64,000 nt of DNA from Novosphingobium sp. PhB57 (GTDB taxonomy: Bacteria > Pseudomonadota > Alphaproteobacteria > Sphingomonadales > Sphingomonadaceae): the NCBI RefSeq assembly GCF_004342985.1, contig NZ_SMBO01000005.1, positions 62,001 to 126,000 of the forward strand, given 5' to 3'. Within the stretch, counting starts at the first letter, position 1. Each line of letters starts with the position of its first letter. The notes below the pieces were generated by a model that saw only the letters and a program-made list of their open reading frames with translations, was not told where the DNA came from and made no database searches. This document shows, piece by piece, positions 52,168 to 60,988 of this stretch. The position numbers were made by a program, and so were the translations under genes.

Positions 52168-52883
52168 CGCGGCGCTCCCCGGCGCCCGGCCTCGAAGGCG
52201 GCGGCGGCCGTGACCACCAGCAGCACCGCCACGCCCAGGAACTCTGCGTGCAGTCCTTTCACACCCAGCATGAAACCTGCCACCAGTGCCAGCACGAGCG
52301 CGGCCACCCAGCCCCAGACAGTTCCTCCCGGCACGGCACGCGCCCCGGGGACGAGCGGCGCGGAAAGCACCGGCGCCGTGGCAGTCGCCCCCTGCCCGGC
52401 GCCGGCTGCAAGCTCCCCCGCTGCAACCGGCGCCGGAGCGCCCCCCGTGACGACCTCCCCGAACCTGGTAAAAAACTTGCCGGCGAGATTCTTCGCCGTC
52501 GCATCGATGATCGGCCCGCCCAGCTGGGCCATGCGGCCGCCCACTTCCGCCTCGACTTCGTAAGCGACCAGCGTCCCGCCATCTTCGCCGTCACTGAGCC
52601 GCACTTTCGCGCCGCCCCGGGCGCTTCCGGCAATGCCCCCGTTGCCCGAGCCGGTTATCGTATAGCCATTGGGCGCATCGAGATCGGAGAGGTGCACCTG
52701 CCCCCGAAACCGCGCGCCGATGGGCCCGATCTTCACTTCCGCCACGGCAACGAAGCGATCGCCCCCCTCTCGCTCCAGGCTCTGGCAACCCGGAATGCAC
52801 TGGGCGAGAACGACGGGATCGTTGAGCGCTTCCCACACCTTCCGGCGCGGCGCCGCGACCCGCTGCTCGCCCGTCATCTGCAT
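52164..52883 (-). CDS. CoxG-like SRPBCC protein with C-terminal membrane anchor
   Basis: 239 aa. The start at 52883 (MQMTGEQRV) has GGGAG 7 nt upstream. Residues 1-150 are a CoxG/SRPBCC domain (RVAAPRRKVWEALNDPVVLAQCIPGC, GGRMAQLGGPIIDATAKNLAGKFF). A flexible Ala/Gly linker leads to two C-terminal hydrophobic segments. CoxG proteins recruit their molybdenum hydroxylase to the membrane, probably through a quinone link. It is first in the operon, divergent from the SDR gene, and overlaps the FAD subunit by 4 nt. Confidence 0.88.
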   Translation of the reverse strand: MQMTGEQRVAAPRRKVWEALNDPVVLAQCIPGCQSLEREGGDRFVAVAEVKIGPIGARFRGQVHLSDLDAPNGYTITGSGNGGIAGSARGGAKVRLSDGEDGGTLVAYEVEAEVGGRMAQLGGPIIDATAKNLAGKFFTRFGEVVTGGAPAPVAAGELAAGAGQGATATAPVLSAPLVPGARAVPGGTVWGWVAALVLALVAGFMLGVKGLHAEFLGVAVLLVVTAAAAFEAGRRGAPR

Positions 52884-53079
52884 TCGCGCTCTCCCGCTTC
52901 CCTGCCCGGCCCGTTTTCCGGCTTGGGCGATGAAACGACGGGACGGCCCGCAATGCAAGAACTATGAGCGACACTGTATCTTATTCCCCGGAGCGATGAG
53001 TCGCGCTGGCGCTGGCCGGAGGGCGGGGCGGCGGTTACGACATCTGCGCAAGGCCGGCGAACGGCGAATGGGAGAGATC

Positions 53080-53871
53080 ATGAACGCTACCGTCATCGTC
53101 ACCGGAGCCGCCGGAGGCATGGGCCGCCCGGTCGCCGCCCGCTTCGCCGCGCAAGGCCGCCCCTTGCTGCTGAGCGACGTGAATGCCGAAAGGCTGGAGG
53201 CCGTGGCCGCCGAACTGCGCCGGGACGGCGTGCCCGTCTCGACGCTGGCCGGGGACATTGCCGCGCCTGAATTCCCGCAGCGCCTGCTCGATACCCTGGG
53301 CGAAGCGCCGCTCTTCGCGCTGGTCCATACAGCCGGTCTCTCGCCGACGATGGCAGAGGCGCCGCGCATCCTCGAAGTGAACTATTTCGCCACCGAGCGC
53401 CTCGTGGCCGCGCTCCTGCCGCGATTCGAGGAGGGCGGATGCGCGGTGCTGATCTCCTCGATGTCGGCCTATCTCATCCCCGATCCGGCGATGGTCGCGG
53501 CCGTGCAGGACCTCGTCGCGGGCAAGGGGCGGGAAGATGTCGACCGTTTCTCCACCAATCCTGGCATGGGCTATACGCTGTCCAAGCGCGGGGTGATCGG
53601 GCTGGTCGGGCGGGAAGCGGCGGCCTTCGGGGAGCGCGGCCTGCGCATCACCTCCATCGCGCCCGGCTTCATCGACACCGAAATGAGCCGCGCCGAAGCC
53701 AAGGCGAGCGAGCAGATGGTGCGGATGATGGGTATGACCCCGCTCGGCCGGCAGGGACTGGGCGACGAAATCGCCTCCGTGGCGGAGTTCCTCTGCTCGC
53801 CGGCCGCATCCTATGTCAGCGGCTGCGACATCAAGGTGGATGGGGGGATACTGGGCCGCCTGGGCCTGTGA
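53080..53871 (+). CDS. Short-chain dehydrogenase/reductase (SDR)
   Basis: 263 aa. The Rossmann motif TGAAGGMG (about 6-13) binds NAD(P). The active-site Ser-Tyr-Lys is present as SSMSAY and YTLSKRG. The C-terminal SCDIKVDGG-like block (SGCDIKVDGGI) is typical of classical SDRs. The start at 53080 is chosen; ATG at 53068 would add four residues. It is divergent from the molybdenum hydroxylase operon. The substrate is probably an alcohol or hydroxysteroid-like compound. Confidence 0.88.
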   Translation: MNATVIVTGAAGGMGRPVAARFAAQGRPLLLSDVNAERLEAVAAELRRDGVPVSTLAGDIAAPEFPQRLLDTLGEAPLFALVHTAGLSPTMAEAPRILEVNYFATERLVAALLPRFEEGGCAVLISSMSAYLIPDPAMVAAVQDLVAGKGREDVDRFSTNPGMGYTLSKRGVIGLVGREAAAFGERGLRITSIAPGFIDTEMSRAEAKASEQMVRMMGMTPLGRQGLGDEIASVAEFLCSPAASYVSGCDIKVDGGILGRLGL

Positions 53872-53872
53872 T

Positions 53873-53916
53873 CCCCTGAGACGGTGACCCCCTGAGACGG
53901 AGGCCCCCTGAGACGA
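53873..53916. repeat. Three 16-bp tandem repeats after the SDR gene
   Basis: CCCCTGAGACGG occurs at 53873-53884 and 53889-53900, and CCCCTGAGACGA at 53905-53916, with an exact 16-nt period. The array starts two bases after the SDR stop. Function unknown; it may be a simple slippage product. Confidence 0.75.
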
Positions 53917-54065
53917 TGACACTACGGGCGGGAAGCGCTGAAATGCGCTGGCCCGCCCGGTCGTGATGCCAAGTTCCGCCAGCGCCTGCGCAAACGGCAC
54001 CTCTGAGAAATCTTGTACTCTCCCAGAGAGGCCGGAATTCCTGCCGGAAACCGTGCCCTTGCGTC

Positions 54066-54422
54066 CTAGCTCTCGCACTCCATGACCGTCGCGATGCGGA
54101 AGGAGGCCCGGTCGAACAGATTGCGCTCATCCGCGACGATCTCGTCGGGCATGAGGTTCTGCGTAATATAGGCCAGGGTCTTGCGGAACACCGCTTCGTC
54201 CTCGAACCAGAGTTCGGTGATGACGTCCGGCCCATCGGTGAAATCGCCGGTTTCGGGATGCGGCTGGGGATCGACATAGCGCCGGATGTAGCGGCTGACG
54301 CCCCGCGAATAGCGCTCCGCGAGGGGCGCATGCCGCGTCTCGTAGTAGTCGCGGAACTGCTGCGGCGTCAGGTCGGCGCGCCGTTTCATGAACAGCAGGA
54401 TCTTGTGGAATTGCCGGTCCAT
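54066..54422 (-). CDS. EthD-domain protein
   Basis: 118 aa, ferredoxin-like alpha+beta barrel of the EthD family. It shows HKILLFMKRRADLTPQQFRDYYETRHAPLAERY and, further on, VITELWFEDEAVFRKTL. Family members work as small dimers in the breakdown of ethers, aromatic compounds or methylketones, often as decarboxylase- or hydratase-like enzymes. It lies 107 bases downstream of the flotillin gene on the same strand. Specific function unknown. Confidence 0.85.
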   Translation of the reverse strand: MDRQFHKILLFMKRRADLTPQQFRDYYETRHAPLAERYSRGVSRYIRRYVDPQPHPETGDFTDGPDVITELWFEDEAVFRKTLAYITQNLMPDEIVADERNLFDRASFRIATVMECES

Positions 54423-54529
54423 CGCGGGCCTCCTTCTCGTCCAGGCCGAGAGCTAGCACGCGGTCTCCCCGGCGACACCGGGAGCCGGGTCGCCGGGGCG
54501 ATGAGCGGGCGGGCGCCGCCCGCCCGGAT

Positions 54530-56221
54530 TCACTCCGCTTCGCGCACAACGCCCGCGCTGGCGTCGTTCGCCGGGGCATGGATGGCGGGCGCCACCGGAA
54601 CCTGCGCCGCGCCCTGCACGAGATTGGCCAGCGACGCACCGTCAAGGCCAAGCTCCTTCATCAGCCCGTCGATCACCGGGGCCTGCGCACGGTACGCAAG
54701 CGCGGCACTGACTGCGTCGTTGGCCAGGTTGCCCGATCCGCCGACCGAAGCCGACGAAGCCGATGAACCGCCCTTCTGTGTCAGACCGTCGACCTGCACG
54801 ATCTTGATCGAATCGATCGCCTCCAGCGGCCGCACGGATTCGCGCACGACTTCCGGCAGAACCTTGAGCAGGGCGAGCTTCATCTGCAGCGAGATCTGGT
54901 CGGACGAGAGCAGGTTCGCCGCTTCGTTGACCGCGCGCTGACCCGCCGCTTCCACTTCGAAACGCACGCGCGCGGCTTCGGCGCGGAGCTTCTCGGCCTC
55001 GGCCTCGCCTTCGGCGGCAAGGCGGAAGGCCTCGGCGCGGTTGGCGGCGGCTTCGCGTTCGGCTTCGGCTTCCACCTTGACCGAGATCGCCTGCCGCTCG
55101 GCTTCCTTGCTGGCCTCGATCAGTTCGATGCGCTTGGCGCGCTCGGCGATCTCGGTCTCACGGCTGGTGATGACCTGTTCCTCGGCGGCAACCGCCTTGG
55201 CGCGGGCCTCGTCGGCGTCAGCCTTGGCCTGGCTTTCCTCCCGGCTCTTGTTCTGGATGGCGATCTGCTGCCCCTGGCGCGCCAGTTCGACGGCCTGAGC
55301 CTGCGCGATCTTGGCCTGCTGGATGGTGCGATCCGATTCGATCTGCTGCGAATCGACCTGCTGCTTGGCGATGATCCGCGCTTCCTCGGCCTCGCGCCCC
55401 CGCAAGGCCTGCTCGCGCGCGACTTCGGCCGCCTGCTCGGCCCGGCGCATCTCGATCTCGCGCTCCTGCTCCAGCTTGGCGAATTCGTTGTCGCGCTGGA
55501 TCGAGAGCGACTGGCGCTCCGCTTCCAGGTTCTTGGTTTCGATCTGGACGCGGGTGTCCTGCTCGATGTCGTTCCGCGCTTTCTTGCGCAGTTCGATCTG
55601 CTCGGTCAGCTTGGTGAGACCCTCGGCATCGAAGGCGTTGTTGGCATTGAAGTGCTCGATCGAGGTCTGGTCCAGCCCGGTCAGCGACACCGATTCCAGC
55701 TCAAGCCCGTTCATCGCGAGATCGGACGAGGAAACCTGCTGCACCTTCTGCACGAAGTCCGCGCGCTGTTCGTGAAGCTGGTTCATCGTCATGCCCGCCG
55801 CGACCGAGCGCAGCGCATCGACGAACTTGCCTTCGACCAGTTCCTTCAGCGCTTCGGGATGCATGGTGCGGGCGCCCAGGGTCTGCGCCGCCATGGCGAT
55901 GGCACCGGCATCGGGGCGGACACGCACGTAGAATTCGGCCTTCACGTCGATGCGCAGGCGGTCCAGCGTGATGAGCGCATCCTGGTTCTTGCGCTCCACC
56001 GCCAGGCGCACGGTGTTCATGTTGACGGGCATGGTCTCGTGGAAGACCGGCAGGACCAGCGCGCCGCCGTTCATGACCACACGCTCGCCGCCGAAGCCCG
56101 TGCGCACGAAGCCGATTTCCTTGGACGCGCGCTTGTAGAGCCGCGCGAGCATCAGGCCCAGCGCCAGGAACAGGACGAGGGCGATGCCGGCTAGAATTCC
56201 GATGCCGACGAGATCTTGCAT
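54530..56221 (-). CDS. Flotillin-family protein (YqiK-like)
   Basis: 563 aa. One N-terminal transmembrane segment (about 5-27) is followed by an SPFH/band-7 domain (about 40-200). A very long charged coiled coil rich in Glu, Ala, Gln and Arg spans about 205-460, then a short C-terminal tail. This is the architecture of bacterial flotillins that organise membrane microdomains. The start at 56221 (MQDLVGIG) is chosen; the frame is open to 56269. The YqiJ-like gene lies 167 bases upstream, matching the common yqiJ-yqiK pairing. Confidence 0.9.
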   Translation of the reverse strand: MQDLVGIGILAGIALVLFLALGLMLARLYKRASKEIGFVRTGFGGERVVMNGGALVLPVFHETMPVNMNTVRLAVERKNQDALITLDRLRIDVKAEFYVRVRPDAGAIAMAAQTLGARTMHPEALKELVEGKFVDALRSVAAGMTMNQLHEQRADFVQKVQQVSSSDLAMNGLELESVSLTGLDQTSIEHFNANNAFDAEGLTKLTEQIELRKKARNDIEQDTRVQIETKNLEAERQSLSIQRDNEFAKLEQEREIEMRRAEQAAEVAREQALRGREAEEARIIAKQQVDSQQIESDRTIQQAKIAQAQAVELARQGQQIAIQNKSREESQAKADADEARAKAVAAEEQVITSRETEIAERAKRIELIEASKEAERQAISVKVEAEAEREAAANRAEAFRLAAEGEAEAEKLRAEAARVRFEVEAAGQRAVNEAANLLSSDQISLQMKLALLKVLPEVVRESVRPLEAIDSIKIVQVDGLTQKGGSSASSASVGGSGNLANDAVSAALAYRAQAPVIDGLMKELGLDGASLANLVQGAAQVPVAPAIHAPANDASAGVVREAE

Positions 56222-56388
56222 GTCTTCGATACTCCCCCCAGGCGTCGTCCGGCCAAAGCCCGGGACCACGCAATCAAATAGACAGGAAAGCTAGCAGAAC
56301 AGGCGCGGATCTCCCAGGAAAACCGGCCTGACGCGCCGCGCTTTCAAAGCGTTAACCGCAGTTGTCACGCCCTGACGCACGGCCCTTT

Positions 56389-57051
56389 TCAGTCCAGGCG
56401 CGGCAGGTAGTGGTCGCCGCGCGCAATGGCCTTGAACAATTCGCCCTCGCGCCGCACCAGCAGCACCTTTTCGCCTTGCACGAAGCGCTGGTCGTGCAGA
56501 TCGGGCTCCACCATGACATTATGCGATTGGCCGTAGTGATCGAACACGCGCCCGCGCGCCGGGCTTCCGGCCAGCGCGGTCCCGACCAGGATTTCCGCTT
56601 CCCGCCCGACCAGCGCCGACACGTCGATCGCGCTCGTCTCGTCCTGCGGGATGATCCGGCCGAGCCCCCGTGACAGCGCGCCAGTGATCGGCAGTGAAAC
56701 GAGGGCAACGACGGGCGCGACGAGCCACGCGCTCCAAGGGCTCCCGGTCAGCGAGAGTAGCAGCTCCTGCGCGGAAATGCCGATCAGGCCGAACACGGTG
56801 AGCAGCAGCATGAGCCACATCAGGAACGGCACCCGGCCGAGACCGAGCACCGACAGCAGCCCTGCATCGACGCCGCCATGCCCGTGAAGGGTCCCATGGA
56901 CGCCCGTATGAACATCGGCATGGACATCGAGGTGGGTATCGCCGCCGAGAAAATCGCCGAGACCGACGATCTGGAGCAGGGCGAACATCAGCATCAGCGC
57001 CAGGGCGACCGAAAACGGCAGGCTCCCCGCCCTCGTCAGCAGCTCAACCAT
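56389..57051 (-). CDS. YqiJ-like membrane protein with OB-fold domain and His-rich loop
   Basis: 220 aa. Hydrophobic segments lie at about 12-32, 62-85 and 95-118; a soluble OB-fold-like domain (about 130-220) follows, ending LPRLD. It matches the NfeD/YqiJ partners of flotillins. The loop after TM1 is unusual, with six His (residues 40, 44, 48, 52, 56 and 58) in 19 residues, a possible metal site. Its start overlaps the upstream gene by 8 nt. Confidence 0.85.
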   Translation of the reverse strand: MVELLTRAGSLPFSVALALMLMFALLQIVGLGDFLGGDTHLDVHADVHTGVHGTLHGHGGVDAGLLSVLGLGRVPFLMWLMLLLTVFGLIGISAQELLLSLTGSPWSAWLVAPVVALVSLPITGALSRGLGRIIPQDETSAIDVSALVGREAEILVGTALAGSPARGRVFDHYGQSHNVMVEPDLHDQRFVQGEKVLLVRREGELFKAIARGDHYLPRLD

Positions 57052-57763
57052 CGTCGCTCGCGTCGATATACTTGGTCTCGAGGAAACGGCCGCGCGTCGC
57101 CAGCGCATCCAGGTCTCCGCGCGAGAGGTCCAGGCTCATCGCCTCGATCTGGCCGGCGATGACGTTGAGCCCTTCCACCAACTGCTGCGAAGGCGTGCTG
57201 CCGGCATGGGTCTTGTTGCGCAGCTCGGCGGGAATGCGGGTATAGCTGTCCACCAGCGAAGGCAGGTGTTCCGACAGCAGCTTGCGCACTTCATGCGCGG
57301 CGGGGCCGTTGTCCTGCAAGGTGGCAAGCTGCGGCGCCAGCTGTTCGAGGCGCACACCGATCATGTCCACGGCATCGACCGCGGCATTGGGCAAGGCGCG
57401 GCGGCGGGTTTCCAGCCAGAGTTCCGCCGATCCGGCCAGTTCGGGCAGTGTCGCGCTGCCCAGTTCCTCGGCACGGAGCTTGGGTGTGGCGGGATAGATC
57501 GAGAGCACCAGAAACACCGCGAAGGCCAGTAGCGTCGTCAGCACCGTGGTGGTGAAAGACAGCCCGCCAAGGATCAGCCCGGCGGTCAGGGCCACGATGA
57601 AGATGCCGAACAGCGCCAGGAAAGCACGGCGAATGCGGCGCCAGCGAAAGCTCCAGCGCTCCTTGCGGGCATTGTAAAGCCGCGCCGCGCGCTGGCGGCG
57701 TGCGGCACGGATCACTTCCTGGTTCGCGGCATTGCGACTGCGGGGCGTGACGGAATTGGCCAT
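57044..57763 (-). CDS. Membrane protein paired with TelA (XpaC-like)
   Basis: 239 aa. A basic N-terminus of about 45 residues rich in Arg is followed by two hydrophobic segments (about 46-70 and 72-92). A soluble helical C-terminal half follows (IGVRLEQLAPQLATL, LLSEHLPSLVDSYTRIP). The layout fits XpaC/5-bromo-4-chloroindolyl-phosphate-hydrolysis-type proteins, which are found next to TelA. It starts 5 bases after the TelA stop and overlaps the YqiJ-like gene by 8 nt. The family call is moderate and the function unknown. Confidence 0.75.
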   Translation of the reverse strand: MANSVTPRSRNAANQEVIRAARRQRAARLYNARKERWSFRWRRIRRAFLALFGIFIVALTAGLILGGLSFTTTVLTTLLAFAVFLVLSIYPATPKLRAEELGSATLPELAGSAELWLETRRRALPNAAVDAVDMIGVRLEQLAPQLATLQDNGPAAHEVRKLLSEHLPSLVDSYTRIPAELRNKTHAGSTPSQQLVEGLNVIAGQIEAMSLDLSRGDLDALATRGRFLETKYIDASDDG

Positions 57764-57768
57764 GGCTG

Positions 57769-58983
57769 TCAGTCGAGCGCCTCAAGCATGGCCTTCGCCG
57801 TCTTGTCGCTGCCCAGCGCCGTGCCTTCGGCCTGGCCTTGCGCGCGGGCGATATAGGCCTTGGACTTGGTGACCTCACCCTCCAGCGACTGCACGGTCTG
57901 CTTCATGGAATCGAGCGCCTGAATCTTGAAGGTGTCGATCGAATCCATCGTGTCGTAGATGTTCTGGAAGGCGCGGCTGAGCGTCTCCAGGGGGATCGTG
58001 GCGTTCGCCGCCTGCTCGTGGATGCGCGCGGTGTTGTCCTTCAGCATCTGGCCGGTGCCGTCGATGATCCGCGCGGTCGTGGTGTTGAGCGCGGTGATCT
58101 GGTCCAGCACCAGCTTCTGGTTGGCCATCGCCTGCGCCACCGTGACGGCGGTGCGCAGCGCGCCGACGGTGGTGGTGGACGCGCGGTCGACGCCCTTGAT
58201 CAGCTCGACATTGTTCTTCTTCACCAGATCGAGCGCGAGGTAGCCCTGCACCGAGACGGCCATCTGCGTCAGCAGGTCCTGCGTGCGCTGGCGCACGTAG
58301 AACAGTGCGCTCTCGCGCACGGCCTTGGCCTTGGCGGGATCGACATGGTCGAGATCGGCGGCCTTCTGTTCCAGCGTCTCGTCCAGCGCCTTCGACATGA
58401 AGATCATCTGTTCGAGCTTGCCCATCGCTGCCCAGAGGTTCTGGCGCTCCACGTCGATGGAGGCGTTGTCCATCAGCAGCTCGTCCTTGCCGCCCTGCAG
58501 GCGGGCGAGGATCGCACCGATGTGGCCCTGCGCGCTCTGGTAGCCGTCGAAATAGTTGCGCAGCTTGTTGCCCATCGGGATGATCCCGAAGATCTTCCGG
58601 CGCGAGAGCAGGTCGCCCTTGGTGGAGGGGTCAAGGTCTTCCACCGTGCGGCGCAGTTCGGCAAGGTCGGCGCCGACACCGGCGTCCTTGTCCATCGCGC
58701 GCACCGGGCGGTCGAGGAAACGGTTGGACTGGCCCGAAGCCTCGGAAATCTCCTTGCGGCCCATGCTGGTGATCTGGTCGACACGGCGGCCGAATTCGGG
58801 CGAGTTCACGTCCTGCGACACGAGATCGGCCACGAACTCGTCCACCCGGACCTGCAGCTTGGACTTCTGCTCATCCCCCACGGGCACGAGACCGGCCGCC
58901 TTCTCGGGCTGGACCACGGGCACCGGATCGGGAGGCGTCAGCTTCAACTCACCCCCAACTGCCTGATCGGTCGTCGTCGCCAT
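57769..58983 (-). CDS. TelA/KlaA family toxic-anion resistance protein
   Basis: 404 aa, soluble and almost entirely helical. The TelA family is recognised from LRNYFDGYQSAQGHIGAILARLQGGKDEL, the MGKLEQMIFMSKALD region and the C-terminal ATIPLETLSRAFQNIYDTMDSIDTFK. The family was first linked to tellurite resistance; its biochemical role is unknown and may concern the envelope. It is the first gene of a four-gene unit with the XpaC-like, YqiJ-like and flotillin genes, which suggests a membrane-organisation function. Confidence 0.9.
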   Translation of the reverse strand: MATTTDQAVGGELKLTPPDPVPVVQPEKAAGLVPVGDEQKSKLQVRVDEFVADLVSQDVNSPEFGRRVDQITSMGRKEISEASGQSNRFLDRPVRAMDKDAGVGADLAELRRTVEDLDPSTKGDLLSRRKIFGIIPMGNKLRNYFDGYQSAQGHIGAILARLQGGKDELLMDNASIDVERQNLWAAMGKLEQMIFMSKALDETLEQKAADLDHVDPAKAKAVRESALFYVRQRTQDLLTQMAVSVQGYLALDLVKKNNVELIKGVDRASTTTVGALRTAVTVAQAMANQKLVLDQITALNTTTARIIDGTGQMLKDNTARIHEQAANATIPLETLSRAFQNIYDTMDSIDTFKIQALDSMKQTVQSLEGEVTKSKAYIARAQGQAEGTALGSDKTAKAMLEALD

Positions 58984-59075
58984 GAAAGAAAATCCCCGTC
59001 CTTCAAGAAATGTGTCCTGGCCAACGAATCTAGGATTGCCGGCGAATACTGCAAGCAAAACAGGAAGGCGTCGCT

Positions 59076-59924
59076 TTACGGTTCGACGAGCGGGGTGGCC
59101 CCTTCGTCGGTCTCCGCGCCGTCCGGCATCATCAGCATCGTATCGTCCCGCGCCACGAAGCAGAGCCTGAGCCCCGCCGCCCGCGCCCGGCGGACGGCCA
59201 GATCCGTGGGGGCGGAGATCGCCACCAGCAGCGGACAACCGGCGCGCGCCGTCTTCTCCACCAGTTCGTAGGAGCAGCGCGAGGTGACGATAATGAAGCC
59301 CTGCGCCGGATCGACCCCTGCACGCGCAAGCGCGCCCACCAGCTTGTCGAGCGCATTGTGGCGGCCCACGTCCTCGCGCAGCGCGATGACATTGCCCGCC
59401 TCGTCGCAGAAGGCGGCCGCATGGGTGGCGTGGGTTTCGCGCCCCAACACCTGGCCAGCGCGCAAGGCATCGAGCCCGCGCCGGATCGCCGGGGCCCCCG
59501 CCCGGCTGCGCCGGGTCAGCAGCGGCAGGGGCCGCAGGGCCGCTTCCACACCCTCGATGCCGCAGATGCCGCAGGAGCTGTCTCCCACGCGGCGCCGCGC
59601 CCGCTCGACGATCAGGCCCAGCCGTTCCGGCGGCAGGTTCACGCGGGCGACGTAGCCGGCGCCCCAGTCCCCGTTCTCCACCGCGTGAACGGCCACCTCG
59701 CCCACTTCATCGGCGGCGGCCAACCCTTCGGCCATGAGGAAACCGGTCACGAAATCCTCGATCTGCAGCGGGGTCGCCATCATCACTGCGTAAGCGATGC
59801 CGTTGGTCTCTATCGCTACCGGCGCTTCCACGGGGATCGCGAAAGCCTCTCCCGCGGGGTTTTCCGCGGGCATCCGCGCGCCATAGGCACTGCGCCGGAC
59901 CCTGATCGTCTCTGCACCGTTCAT
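59076..59924 (-). CDS. fdhD: FdhD, sulfur carrier for formate dehydrogenase cofactor
   Basis: 282 aa. FdhD passes sulfur from a cysteine desulfurase to the molybdenum (bis-MGD) cofactor of formate dehydrogenases. The mobile Cys loop is SSCGICG with Cys118 and Cys121. REDVGRHNALDKLVG and TSRCSYELVEK are the family core. No formate dehydrogenase gene is in the window. The adjacent channel gene of the formate/nitrite family suggests a common role in formate use, though their 58-base gap does not prove an operon. Confidence 0.93.
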   Translation of the reverse strand: MNGAETIRVRRSAYGARMPAENPAGEAFAIPVEAPVAIETNGIAYAVMMATPLQIEDFVTGFLMAEGLAAADEVGEVAVHAVENGDWGAGYVARVNLPPERLGLIVERARRRVGDSSCGICGIEGVEAALRPLPLLTRRSRAGAPAIRRGLDALRAGQVLGRETHATHAAAFCDEAGNVIALREDVGRHNALDKLVGALARAGVDPAQGFIIVTSRCSYELVEKTARAGCPLLVAISAPTDLAVRRARAAGLRLCFVARDDTMLMMPDGAETDEGATPLVEP

Positions 59925-59982
59925 ACGCGTTTTCTAGCCGGGCGGCCGGCCGCGGTCATCCCCCCTGCCGGATTGGAACGGG

Positions 59983-60936
59983 TCAAATCTCCGCCTTGAT
60001 CTGTCCGAAGGCCAGCAGCGCGAAAAGGCCGGTGCCGCCGATCACATTGCCCAGCAGCGTGGGCGCCAGATGCAAGGTGAAAGCGTCCAGGATCGGCAGC
60101 TCTCCGTGAAGCACCAGCAGGAACATCTCGGTCGACCCCGCCACGACATGCGCGAAGCCGCCGGCCGAGATCAGCCAGGCGAACAGGGCGACCACGAAGA
60201 TCTCGAAGCCCTTGGAACTGGGCAGCATCCACACGAATGCCGCGATGAAGAAGCCGGCCGGTACGCCGTCCAGCAGCGCCGTCCAGCCCTGTGCCTCGGC
60301 GGCCTTGCGGGAGACGTCGAGCATGCCCGCCACGGTGGGATGGGCGGGATCGGCGAAGATGTCGACCAGCAGCGCGGTCAGGAACGTGCCCAGGAGATTG
60401 GCCGCCAGCACGATCGCCCAGAGCCGCCCGGTGCGCCAGAGGCGCTCCAGGTTCGGGCTGGCGAGCAGCGGCAGCACCGCCGTCAGGGTGTTCTCGGTGA
60501 AGAGCTGGAGGCGCGAGAGCACCACCAGCACGAAGCCCATGGCATAGCCGAAAGCGGCGATCAGCTCGCGCTGCGGGTGGTCCGCATAAGCGTGATGCAG
60601 CAGGCCCTGCGCGAAGACAGAGGTGGAAATGCCGATCCCGGCGGCGATCCCCGAAAACCATAGCGACATCGCCGGGCGGTGCAGTTCCTCTTCGCCCTCA
60701 CGGCGGATCACCGAGAAGACGGTGATTGCGGAAAGCCGCAAGTTGTCCTTGATCTGGCCGCGCTCGTGGCCGGTCAGGCCGGATTCGTCCTGCTCTATGT
60801 CGCGGTCGGTTTCCTGCCGCTCGGGATCGTCGTGCGAGAGGTCGCGCTCGTCGTCGGAGCCAAATTGGGCCGAGTCGGACTTGGGGGCGGTTTCGGCGGC
60901 ATTGTCCATGCCGTCAGAACCGCCCCCGGAACGCAT
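59983..60936 (-). CDS. Formate/nitrite transporter family channel
   Basis: 317 aa. A very acidic N-terminal extension of about 60 residues precedes the FNT domain, which has six hydrophobic segments (GIAAGIGISTSVFAQGLLHH, QLFTENTLTAVLPLL, ANLLGTFLTALLV). The FNT pore folds as a pentamer in the inner membrane and passes formate, nitrite or related anions. The acidic extension resembles YfdC-like members rather than FocA. Next to fdhD, formate is the likeliest substrate. Confidence 0.88.
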   Translation of the reverse strand: MRSGGGSDGMDNAAETAPKSDSAQFGSDDERDLSHDDPERQETDRDIEQDESGLTGHERGQIKDNLRLSAITVFSVIRREGEEELHRPAMSLWFSGIAAGIGISTSVFAQGLLHHAYADHPQRELIAAFGYAMGFVLVVLSRLQLFTENTLTAVLPLLASPNLERLWRTGRLWAIVLAANLLGTFLTALLVDIFADPAHPTVAGMLDVSRKAAEAQGWTALLDGVPAGFFIAAFVWMLPSSKGFEIFVVALFAWLISAGGFAHVVAGSTEMFLLVLHGELPILDAFTLHLAPTLLGNVIGGTGLFALLAFGQIKAEI

Positions 60937-60988
60937 GGTTCCTTATACCCGGATGCGGCGGAGGCTTACCCCGCGCCGCAGAAGCGGG

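Noticed and set aside
48036..52883. Aerobic CO dehydrogenase (form I cox operon)
   Set aside because: The large subunit lacks the AYxCSFR loop, and the gene order and accessory genes of form I cox clusters are missing. It is kept as a general molybdenum hydroxylase.
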